64,000 nucleotides of DNA from the NCBI GenBank assembly GCA_963824195.1, contig CAWGOJ010000005.1, forward strand, positions 1-64,000, read 5' to 3'. Source of the DNA: Bog-473 sp963824195. Its GTDB lineage: Bacteria > Actinomycetota > Acidimicrobiia > Acidimicrobiales > RAAP-2. The position numbers and the translations under genes were made by a program. This document shows positions 9,526 to 17,027 of this stretch, piece after piece; position 1 is the stretch's first letter, and each line of letters opens with the position of its first letter. The notes beneath the pieces were generated by a model. That model searched no databases, was not told the DNA's origin, and saw only the letters and a list, made by a program, of their open reading frames with translations.

Positions 9526-10038
9526 ATGCACTTTGACGACACACACCGGGATGCGGCGGCATCTCCGGCTGGTGGCCCCCGCTCGGGCCGGACGCCGATC
9601 TCGCGGCGCCAGGCCATCGGGCGCATGTCCGCGGTGGCCACGGTCGGCGCGGCCGCCTGGGTGGTGCCCGAGATCCTCACGGCGAAGCCCGCTGCCGGCG
9701 CCACCATGTCGGGGCCGGTGACCCTCCCGGGCTCGCCCGGGTCCAGCGGCCCGCCCCCGCCCGGGTCCAGCGGCCCGCCCTCGCCCGGGTCCAGCGGCCC
9801 GACCGGGAGCCCGGTGAGCACGGCCGGCCCGAGCGGGGTGACCACGGCGCCCGGCACCCCTCCGTCGGGTCCCAAGAGCGGGGTGACCACGGCGGCCCCC
9901 ACCCAACCGTCCGGTCCACTGGCCTACAGCGGATTGAACATCGAGCGCGACGCCCAGGTCGGCGCGGCGCTGATCGCCGGTGGATGGGCGATGCACCACT
10001 GGGCCAGTCGTACGCAGGAGGGGCGGCCGACGGCGTGA
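9526..10038 (+). CDS. Tat-exported Pro/Gly/Ser-rich protein with sorting-signal-like tail
   Basis: Starting at the ATG at 9526, the 170-residue product has a twin-arginine signal (SRRQAIGRMSAVATVG, then AAAWVVPEI) at about residues 25-50, ending near PAAGA. The mature part is low complexity, with three 8-residue repeats of the type SPGSSGPP followed by Gly/Pro/Thr/Val-rich linker. The C-terminus reads LAYSGLNIERDAQVGAALIA and then GGWAMHHWASR. This resembles an LAxTG-type cell-wall sorting signal: pentapeptide, hydrophobic stretch, basic end, though the Thr is replaced by Ser and the hydrophobic stretch is weak. It precedes the kinase gene by 25 bases, so it is a candidate substrate of the cassette. 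Function unknown. Confidence 0.65.
   Translation: MHFDDTHRDAAASPAGGPRSGRTPISRRQAIGRMSAVATVGAAAWVVPEILTAKPAAGATMSGPVTLPGSPGSSGPPPPGSSGPPSPGSSGPTGSPVSTAGPSGVTTAPGTPPSGPKSGVTTAAPTQPSGPLAYSGLNIERDAQVGAALIAGGWAMHHWASRTQEGRPTA
9734..9804 (+). repeat. Three tandem 24-bp repeats inside the Tat-exported protein gene
   Basis: A unit starting CGCCCGGGTCCAGCGGCCCG recurs at 9734, 9758 and 9782, a period of exactly 24 bases and 8 codons, and encodes Pro-Gly-Ser-Ser-Gly-Pro units. The copies are nearly identical at DNA level, suggesting recent slippage or duplication. Confidence 0.8.
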
Positions 10039-10063
10039 CAGAGCAACAAGGCGCGGAGCACCG

Positions 10064-10966
10064 ATGGAGTACGAGTACGGATGGGCGCATCGCACCCAGA
10101 ACCTGAGCGGTCTGTCGTACCGCTTCGCGGTGCGCGCCGATGACGAGCGGCTCGGCTGCCTGGCCGACGCCGTGCTGGCCGGGCTGCGCGACCCCTGCGA
10201 TGCGGCACCGGTCGAGCACTGGTACTCGCTGACTGCCTCGGACGCGGCCCTCGGCACCGTCGACGTGACGTGCGACGACAGCGAGCTGGCGCGGGGCCAG
10301 GACCCCGGCGACGCGCTGGGATGGGTCGTGTGGGACGTGAACCGCGCCGCCGCGGAGGCGAGTGGCTGTCATCTGCTGTTGCACGCCGGTGGGGTCGAGG
10401 CCGGCGGCACCGGCGTGCTGATCCCCGGTGGCTCAGGGTCGGGCAAGTCGACGCTCGTGGCGGGGCTGGTGCGCGCCGGGCTGGGGTATCTCACCGACGA
10501 GCTGGCCGCGCTGGACATGGCGAGCGGGAAGCTGATGCCCTACCCCAAGCCGATCACCGTGAAGTCCGGGAGCTTCGCGGTGCTCTCCGACATGGGCCCC
10601 GACGTCAGCCGCGGGCCAGGGCACGGTCCCTGGGCGGGCAAAGAATGGCAACTGGCGGTCGGCGAGGGCACGGGGCGGCGGGTGGGGGGACCCTGTGAGG
10701 CCGGCTTCGTCGTGGTGCCCCGCTACGACGCCACCGCCGAGACCGCGCTGACCCCGCTCTCGGCCACCCAGGCCTTCCTCGCCCTGGCGGTCAACGCCGT
10801 CAACCTCATCCCCCACGGATCCGCCGGGACCCGGGTCCTTGGCCGGCTCGCGGTGCGGAGCCGGTGCTTCTCCCTCACGGTGTCGGATCTCGACGCGGCC
10901 TGCCGCCTCGTGCTGGAGTTGGTGGAGGCGCCGGCGGCGCGGGGAGGCGCCGGTCGTGAGCTCTGA
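10064..10966 (+). CDS. HPr-kinase-like P-loop protein (HprK-related kinase)
   Basis: The product has 300 residues from the ATG at 10064 (an upstream in-frame GTG at 9980 would overlap the Tat gene). A Walker A motif, IPGGSGSGKSTL, lies near residue 121, preceded by HLLLHAGGVEAGG and followed by YLTDELAALD. This arrangement is typical of HprK-related kinases without the N-terminal HPr(Ser) kinase sensor domain. Known relatives in lasso-peptide loci phosphorylate a serine on the precursor peptide. The next gene, encoding PqqD, starts inside its 3' end by an 11-base overlap with a GGGGAGG ribosome binding site, so the two are coupled. The substrate is inferred to be a peptide or protein bound by PqqD, perhaps the Tat-exported protein upstream. 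Confidence 0.78.
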   Translation: MEYEYGWAHRTQNLSGLSYRFAVRADDERLGCLADAVLAGLRDPCDAAPVEHWYSLTASDAALGTVDVTCDDSELARGQDPGDALGWVVWDVNRAAAEASGCHLLLHAGGVEAGGTGVLIPGGSGSGKSTLVAGLVRAGLGYLTDELAALDMASGKLMPYPKPITVKSGSFAVLSDMGPDVSRGPGHGPWAGKEWQLAVGEGTGRRVGGPCEAGFVVVPRYDATAETALTPLSATQAFLALAVNAVNLIPHGSAGTRVLGRLAVRSRCFSLTVSDLDAACRLVLELVEAPAARGGAGREL

Positions 10967-11252
10967 GTGGCCCGACGGGTGCTCGCGCCCGGTGCGCCGG
11001 GATAGCGCCGGCGGGGTGGAGCTGGACGACAACGTGGCCCTCTACGACACGGCCGGCCAGCTCCTGATCATGCTCAACTCGAGCGCGGCTGCGGTCTGGG
11101 TGCGCTGCGACGGCGCGACGACCCTGGACGAAATGGTGGGCGAGCTGGCCGAGGCGCACGGGGGCGATGACGCCGGCGCCATCGCCGAGGACGTGCGGCT
11201 CACGGTGCGCAAGCTGGCGGAGCTGGGGTTGGTGGTCGACGCCGGCACGTAG
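10956..11252 (+). CDS. PqqD-like peptide-binding (RRE-type) protein
   Basis: The product has 98 residues from the GTG at 10956, placed by the GGGGAGG at 10941-10947 and by overlap with the kinase stop. It has the PqqD pattern: GGVELDDNVALYDTAGQLLI (beta hairpins), LNSSAAAVWVRCDGATTLDE (helix entry) and a helical C-terminal half ending in VRKLAELGLV. PqqD-fold domains are RiPP recognition elements that hold a leader peptide for a modifying enzyme. No radical SAM protein, transglutaminase-like protease or cyclase lies beside it; the partners are an HprK-like kinase and a nucleotidyltransferase-fold protein. This points to a modification other than classical PQQ or lasso formation. Confidence 0.75.
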   Translation: MSSEWPDGCSRPVRRDSAGGVELDDNVALYDTAGQLLIMLNSSAAAVWVRCDGATTLDEMVGELAEAHGGDDAGAIAEDVRLTVRKLAELGLVVDAGT

Positions 11253-11293
11253 GGAGTTGCTGCCGCCCCATGGGCGTTTGTGGAGGATGGGGC

Positions 11294-11974
11294 GTGCCCA
11301 TCGCCCACCTCCCGAGCGACGTGAGCCCCGACGAGGTGGCGGCGGTCATCGGGCGGGACGGAGCCGCCGTGGTCGACGGCGCGGCGCCCGCGGCGCTGCT
11401 CGACCGCATCGAGTCCGAGCTGCGCCCGTATCTCGATGCGACCCCGACCGGCCCCGACGACTTCAGCGGCACCCGCACCCGGCGGACGGGCTCGCTGATC
11501 GCCCGGTCCCCCTCGAGCCGCGAGCTCGTCATGCACCCGCTCGCGCTGGGCACGGCGCGCACCTTCCTCGGGCACGCCACGAACATCCAGCTGCACCTGA
11601 CGCAAGCCATCGCCATCGGCCCCGGGGCGACAGCGCAGCCCATCCACCGGGACCAGTGGGCGTTCGACTTCTTCCCCTTTCCGCAGGGCTACGAGGTCCA
11701 GTGCAACACGATCTGGGCGCTGACCGAATTCACCGAGGAGAACGGTGCCACCCGGGTGGTGCCGGGGAGCAACGCCAGGGAGGACAAGCTCGCATTCGGT
11801 CCCGACGACACCGAGCCGGCAGAGATGTCGCGCGGCTCGGTGCTGTTCTACTCGGGCAGCGTGTACCACGGCGGGGGCGCCAACCGCTGCTGGCGCTCTC
11901 AACGAGGTGTTGTTGCCCGACTCGCCTCGGGAGTCGATGATGGTCGCCGGGACCGTTCAGGATGGGAGTGCTGA
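11294..11974 (+). CDS. PhyH-family Fe(II)/2-oxoglutarate dioxygenase, C-terminus replaced
   Basis: I start at the GTG at 11294 because GGAGG lies 7 bases upstream; an ATG at 11270 would have that site inside the coding region. The phytanoyl-CoA dioxygenase pattern is clear: QPIHRDQWAFDFFP gives the H-x-D iron ligands, LTEFTEENGATRVVPGSN is the conserved strand, and VLFYSGSVYHGGGAN gives the distal iron His. After GGGANR the sequence stops resembling the family and ends about 25 residues later, so about 40 C-terminal residues are lost. The +1 frame from 11890 to about 12100 reads like coding (NEVLLPDSPRESMMVAGTV), either from a different gene or after a frameshift. It could hydroxylate a product of the cassette; activity is uncertain. 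Confidence 0.65.
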   Translation: MPIAHLPSDVSPDEVAAVIGRDGAAVVDGAAPAALLDRIESELRPYLDATPTGPDDFSGTRTRRTGSLIARSPSSRELVMHPLALGTARTFLGHATNIQLHLTQAIAIGPGATAQPIHRDQWAFDFFPFPQGYEVQCNTIWALTEFTEENGATRVVPGSNAREDKLAFGPDDTEPAEMSRGSVLFYSGSVYHGGGANRCWRSQRGVVARLASGVDDGRRDRSGWEC

Positions 11975-12057
11975 ATGGCTCGACGCGCCGATCCCTTCAC
12001 CGCGGGTTGTCTACGCTCCGGTGATTGAGCTGCTGATCGAGCGGCTTCGTTCCTATC

Positions 12058-12682
12058 TCAGCACCCATCCCCTGGCTCACTCGACACCCGCTTCGCGGCG
12101 CCTCCGCACCCGGCAGCAGGCAGAGTCGCGATGGGCCAAGCCAGGTTGCGCAGGGTCCGGGTGAGCGCCGCCACGTCGGTGAGCATCCGGCGGTAGTCGT
12201 CCGGGGTCCCACCCATCGGATCCATGACGTCGTCGTCTGGCGAGTCACCCATCAGGTCGACACGGAGCCTCCCGTCATGGAGCCGGGCTAGCCAGGCGCC
12301 GAGATCGTCGGCAGCGCCACGGGGCCCCCGTGTGGCTCCCACGACGGGTGATCTCTCGCAGGGTGAAGGTCTTCGGGAACGAAGCCGGGACCGCGACCAC
12401 CGTCTCGCGCACATGCTCGCGGGTCAGGCCCACGACGAGATCCGCCGCCTCAATCATTCCGGGCTCGACCATGCGGGGCACGTGGGCGCCCAGGTCGATG
12501 CCGAAGGCACGGCCCTCCTGCACCAGGGCACGCGGCGAACCGAAAGAATCGGCCTCCACCGTGCCCGCCGAGTGCACCTCGACCTCGGCCCCACCCGTGT
12601 CACCGAGCTGCTGGCGTAGCAACAATGCGGCCGACGGCGACCGGCAGAGGTTGCCCGTGCAGACGAACAGCACCTCGGCCAT
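12058..12682 (-). CDS. Low-molecular-weight protein tyrosine phosphatase, frameshifted
   Basis: From the ATG at 12682 the product begins MAEVLFVCTGNLCRSPSAAL, the LMW-PTP active-site loop C-x5-R with its catalytic Cys near residue 8. The frame stays sensible to TFTLREITRRG. One extra base around 12338-12345 then moves coding to the next frame, which continues GATRGPRGAADDLGAWLARL and then DDDVMDPMGGTPDDYRRM, where the DP carries the catalytic Asp, before stopping at 12058. Bridged, it is about 208 residues, slightly long for the family. Such phosphatases dephosphorylate BY-kinases in polysaccharide control, or act as arsenate-reductase-like enzymes. The frameshift may be a sequence error. It is divergent from thrS. 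Confidence 0.75.
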
Positions 12683-12809
12683 GCCCCAACGTTCCCACAT
12701 GGTCCCGCTCGACGTCAGGTGCGACGGCGGAGACCGCCATGCCAGTACCCTGGTGAACCAGCGTCCGGACCAGGAGCGATCCGCCGGCTGAGCAAGGAAA
12801 GGGTGCAGA

Positions 12810-14809
12810 ATGCCAGGCGTCATCTCGGTTGGTCTTCCCGACGGCTCGACCCGGGAGCTCGCCGAGGGCACGACGGCGGGCGAGCTGGCCCAGTCCATCG
12901 GGTCCCGCCTGGCCAAGGCGGCCGTCGTCGCCACCGTGGACGGCCACGAGGTGGATCTCGAGCTTGCCGTTGCCCGACGGGGCGAAGGTGGCCATTGTCA
13001 CCGCGGACTCCGAGGCCGGACGGGAGGTGCTGCGGCACTCCACCGCCCACGTCATGGCCCAGGCGGTACGCCGCCTGTGGCCGGGGGCCAAGTACGCCAT
13101 CGGGCCGGTGATCGAGAACGGCTTCTACTACGACTTCGAGCTGCCCGACGGCGCCCACTTCAGCGACGACGACCTGGAGCGGATCGAGGCGGAGATGCGG
13201 GAGATCATCAAGGAGGACCAGCCCTTCGTCCGCCACGAGCACAACCTCGAGGAGGGCCTGGAGATCTTCGCCGACCAGCCCTTCAAGCAGGAGATCATCG
13301 AGGCCGTCGAGACCGGGCGCCGACGAGGTGGACGCCGGTGGCCCGGTGGTGAGCACCTACCGCAACACCGACGCCTTCATCGACCTCTGCCGTGGGCCGC
13401 ACGTGCCCTCGACCGGCCGCCTGGGCCACTTCAAGCTGATGCGGGTCGCCGGCGCCTACTGGCGGGGCGACGAGAAGCGCGAGCAGCTCCAGCGCATCTA
13501 CGGCACCGCCTGGGAGTCCGAGAAGGCGCTGGTCGCCTACCTGCACCAGCTCGAGGAGGCGGAACGGCGTGACCACCGCAAGCTCGGTGCGGAGCTCGAC
13601 CTCTTCAGCTTCCCCGAGGAGATCGGCTCGGGCCTCGCCGTCTTCCATCCCAAGGGAGGCACCATCCGGCGCCTGATGGAGGACTACTCGCGGCAGCGCC
13701 ACGTCGAGGCGGGCTACGACTTCGTCACCTCGCCGCACATCACCAAGAGCGCCCTCTTCGAGGAGTCCGGCCACCTCGACTGGTTCGCCGACGGCATGTA
13801 CCCGCCCATGGAGCTCGACGGCGGCACGCAGTACTACCTCAAGCCGATGAACTGCCCGTTCCACATCCTCGTGTACAAGAGCCACCAGCGCTCCTACCGC
13901 GAGCTGCCCATGCGGCTCTTCGAGTTCGGCACGGTCTACCGCTACGAGAAGTCCGGCGTGCTGCAGGGCCTCACCCGCGTCCGGGGCATGACCCAGGACG
14001 ACGCCCACATCTTCTGCACGCGCGAGCAGATGGACACCGAGCTGGTGCGCACGCTGCACTTCGTCCTCGACCTGCTGCGCGACTACGGGCTCAACGAGTT
14101 CTACCTCGAGCTCTCGACCAAGCCCCCCGGCAAGGGCGTGGGGTCCGACGAGGAGTGGGAGGTGGCCACCGAGGCGCTGCGCACGACCGCCCTCGAAATG
14201 GGCCTCGACCTCGTCATGGACGAGGGGGGCGGCGCCTTCTACGGGCCCAAGATCTCGGTGCAGGCCCGCGACGCCATCGGGCGGACCTGGCAGATGTCGA
14301 CGGTGCAGCTCGACTTCCAGCTGCCCCAGCGCTTCGGGCTGGAGTACGTCGGCGCCGACAACGCGCGCCACCGGCCGATCATGATCCACCGCGCCCTGTT
14401 CGGGTCGGTGGAGCGGTTCATGGCCGTGCTCATTGAGCACTACGCCGGGGCGCTGCCCACGTGGCTGTCCCCCGAGCAGGTGCGGGTGATCCCGGTGACC
14501 GACGCCCACGCCGCCTACGCGCAGTCGGTGGCCGACGCCTGCGCGGCGGCCGGCCTCCGGGCCACGGTCGACGCCAGCGGCGAGAAGATGGGCGCGCTCA
14601 TCCGCAAGGCCAGGATGGCCAAGGTCCCCTACGTGCTCGTCGTGGGCGACGAGGACGTGGCCGCCGGCACGGTGGGCGTGAACCGGCGGGGCTGGGACAC
14701 CAAGCCCGAGCACGGCGTCGCGCTCGACGACCTGCTGGCGGAGGTCACCGCAGAGGTCGCCCGCAAGGGGCTGCCCGAGGACCGGGCGCCGGTGGCGGCG
14801 CCCGGGTGA
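12810..14809 (+). CDS. thrS: Threonyl-tRNA synthetase, two frameshifts in the given sequence
   Basis: Three consecutive frames together give a full ThrRS of about 666 residues. Residues 1-60 are the TGS domain (GSTRELAEGTTAGELAQSIG). One extra base at 12963-12976 shifts into the editing/SAD domain, with RHSTAHVMAQA carrying the HxxxH zinc motif. A second extra base near 13317-13320 shifts into the catalytic core: MNCPFHI (zinc Cys), motif 2 RLFEFGTVYRYEKSG, motif 3 HRALFGSVERF. The anticodon-binding domain follows to residue ~660. It charges tRNA-Thr with threonine in the cytosol and should be essential, so the shifts are most likely sequence errors. The HIT gene follows with an 18-base gap. 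Confidence 0.93.
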
Positions 14810-14826
14810 GGGAGGGGCCCGGCACC

Positions 14827-15348
14827 GTGAGCCTCGAGCACCTGTGGGCCGGGTGGCGCAGCGACTACATCGTGGAGGCGACGGCGCGCGAGCGCGCCGG
14901 CGGCGCCCCCGCCGGCGAGGACGCCTGTGTGTTCTGCCGCCTGGCGGCGAGCGGGCCCCCCTCCGAGGAGAACCTGGTGGTGTGGCGGGGCGAGCTGACC
15001 TTCGTCGTCCTCAACGCCTACCCCTACGCCAGCGGTCACGTGCTCGTGATGCCCCTGCGCCACACCGGGGCCCTGGCCGGCCTCACCGATGCCGAGTCCG
15101 CCGAGCTGTGGTGGGCGGCGCAGCGGGCGGTGGCCACCATCGAGGCCGCCTACGATCCCGACGGGCTGAACATGGGCGCCAACCTCGGCCGGGCGGCGGG
15201 GGCGGGGCTGCCGGCGCACGTCCACCTCCACGTGCTGCCGCGCTGGGCGGGCGACACCAATTTCATGACGTCGGTCGCCGAGACCCGGGTCATGCCCGAG
15301 ACGCTGCAGCTGTCCTGGAAGAGGCTCACTGACGCCTGGCCCGGGTAG
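14827..15348 (+). CDS. HIT-family nucleotide hydrolase/phosphorylase
   Basis: The product has 173 residues. I chose the GTG at 14827 because GGAGGGG stands 8 bases upstream; a GTG at 14806 overlaps the thrS stop. The HIT triad HVHLHVLPRW (H-x-H-x-H) is near residue 130, preceded by CVFCRL (the first Cys pair typical of the actinobacterial AP4A-type branch), NAYPYASGHVLVMP and GLNMGANLGRAAGAG. HIT proteins hydrolyse or phosphorolyse dinucleoside polyphosphates or nucleoside phosphoramidates through a His-nucleotide intermediate. The place between thrS and pgsA is the conserved actinobacterial one, though here more genes intervene before pgsA. Confidence 0.88.
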   Translation: MSLEHLWAGWRSDYIVEATARERAGGAPAGEDACVFCRLAASGPPSEENLVVWRGELTFVVLNAYPYASGHVLVMPLRHTGALAGLTDAESAELWWAAQRAVATIEAAYDPDGLNMGANLGRAAGAGLPAHVHLHVLPRWAGDTNFMTSVAETRVMPETLQLSWKRLTDAWPG

Positions 15349-15385
15349 CCAACCGCCCGAGGGGCCCGACGCTGCCGCTGCCGGT

Positions 15386-16582
15386 TTGGGCATCGGTGTC
15401 GGCGTCGACGCAGTGGGGACGCGCCAGGGCGCGGTCCCGGGCGAGCCGCCTGACGCCGGGCGGCCGGCGTCGCAGTGGCGGCGGATCCGGCACGTCGTGC
15501 GGCGGGCGTGGCCGGTGATCCGGATCGCCGTCGGCTTCGGCCTCGTCGCCATCGCGCTGTGGGTGGTGTCGTCGAAGAGCTCGGAGCTCTCGGGCTTCAG
15601 CACCATCTTCAAGACGTTCGACTGGTGGTGGGTCGCGCCGGCCATCGTGGCCGAGATCGGCTCCTACGTGTGCTTCACCGCCATGCAGTACGAGCTGCTC
15701 ATCGCGGGCCACCTGCGCCCCCCCTGGCGGCCGCTGCTCAAGCTGTCGTTCGCGTCGCAGGCCATCACCAACTCGCTGCCCGTCGGGAACGCCGTCGCCT
15801 CGGTCTACGGCTTCCGCTGGTTCCGCCGCTTCGGGGCGGACAACACGCTCGCCGCCTGGGCCATGGCCGGCACGTTCGTGGCGGCCTCGGTCAGCCTGTC
15901 GCTGGTCGCCATCCTGGGGCTCGGCTTCGCGGCCGAGGAGGGCGCCTCGCTCGACCTGGTGCCGGTGCTCATCGGGACGTTCGTGATCATGCTCGGCATC
16001 GGCTCCCTCTTCGTCTACGAGCGCCCCCTGCACGCGGTGGTGGCCGGCGGGCTGCGGCTCTCGGTCGCGCTGACGCGCCGGCCGCGGGGGGACACGACGC
16101 AGCAGATCCAGCACATCATGGACTGGATGACCGCCGTCCGGCTCAGCTGGACCCAGATCGGCCGCATCGTCGCCTGGGGGACGGTCAACTGGCTGCTCGA
16201 CTGCGCCGTCTTCGCCATGATGTTCACGGCGATGGACGCGCCCATCCCCTGGAAGGGGCTCCTCCTCGCCTACGGCGCCGGGCAGCTGGCCGCCACGCTG
16301 CCCATCACGCCCGGAGGGCTCGGCGTGGTCGAGGGCTCCATCACGGTGGCCCTCGTGGCGTTCGGCGGCTCGGAGGCCAGCACCGCCTATGCCGTGCTGC
16401 TCTACCGCGTCATCAGCTTCTGGATGATCCTCCTGATCGGCTGGCTCCTGATCGGCCAGCTGGCCCTCCAGGTGCGCCGGGGGCGCTGGCCCCGCCAGGC
16501 CCTGGCGAGCGAGGTGGAGGCCGGCCCGGAGGCCTACGGACCGGCGGTGGTGCCCGACGTGGCGGCGGCGGTGGTCGAATGA
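15386..16582 (+). CDS. Flippase-like / lysylphosphatidylglycerol-synthase-type membrane protein
   Basis: The product is a 398-residue polytopic membrane protein with about eight hydrophobic segments between residues 45 and 370. The pattern fits the YbhN/AglD-like LPG-synthase transmembrane family: QAITNSLPVGNAVASVYGFR near residue 130, and the characteristic LPITPGGLGVVEGSI near residue 310 with its Gly-rich loop and Glu. Family members handle lipid-linked substrates, but their reaction is usually unproven. The start is a TTG at 15386 and is uncertain. The stop overlaps the next gene's ATG (ATGA), so it is coupled to the lipoprotein. Confidence 0.8.
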   Translation: MGIGVGVDAVGTRQGAVPGEPPDAGRPASQWRRIRHVVRRAWPVIRIAVGFGLVAIALWVVSSKSSELSGFSTIFKTFDWWWVAPAIVAEIGSYVCFTAMQYELLIAGHLRPPWRPLLKLSFASQAITNSLPVGNAVASVYGFRWFRRFGADNTLAAWAMAGTFVAASVSLSLVAILGLGFAAEEGASLDLVPVLIGTFVIMLGIGSLFVYERPLHAVVAGGLRLSVALTRRPRGDTTQQIQHIMDWMTAVRLSWTQIGRIVAWGTVNWLLDCAVFAMMFTAMDAPIPWKGLLLAYGAGQLAATLPITPGGLGVVEGSITVALVAFGGSEASTAYAVLLYRVISFWMILLIGWLLIGQLALQVRRGRWPRQALASEVEAGPEAYGPAVVPDVAAAVVE

Positions 16583-17017
16583 CGGCGCACCGTGGTCTCC
16601 GACGGCGCCTCGGGGCCGGGGTGGCCGGCCTCGTCGTGGCCGCCTCGCTGCTCACGGCGTGCTCGGCGGCCCGGACCGGCCAGGGCACCACCGACGAGTC
16701 CTGCTACCTGGCCCTGCCCACCGCGGCCAAGGCGATCGGCGGCCACGGGCACCTGCACGGCGTCCGCAAGTTCACGCTCTCGGGCCTCCACGGTGTCGCG
16801 CCCCGGCTCTACACGCGGTTGGCCGACGACATCCCGAAGGGCCAGAACGTGTGCCTGGCCGCCTACACCGGGCACTTCACGCGCGTCGTCGGTGTCCAAG
16901 CCGCTCGGGCGCCCGGCCGGGACGCTGGCCGTGGCGGTGGTGACGACGCCGGGGAACAAGCTGCTCGGCACGCTGATCCTGATGAAGATCCCGGTGCGCT
17001 TCCAGCACATCTTCTGA
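16579..17017 (+). CDS. Small lipoprotein of unknown function, frameshifted
   Basis: The ATG at 16579 overlaps the upstream stop. The product opens with a basic N-terminus, a hydrophobic run (GVAGLVVAASLLTAC) and a lipobox ending at Cys near residue 28, so it should be lipid-anchored outside the cell membrane. The frame reads well to YTGHFTRVV near residue 104. One extra base at about 16889-16893 then moves coding to the next frame, which continues SVSKPLGRPAGTLAVAVVTT and ends VRFQHIF at 17017. Bridged length is about 145 residues. I recognise no family. It converges on the EF-G-like gene with only 10 bases between the stops. Confidence 0.6.
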
Positions 17018-17027
17018 TCCGGCTCGG

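Noticed and set aside
9734..9804. 24-bp repeats as a CRISPR array
   Set aside because: The copies are directly tandem with no spacers and lie in frame inside a coding sequence.
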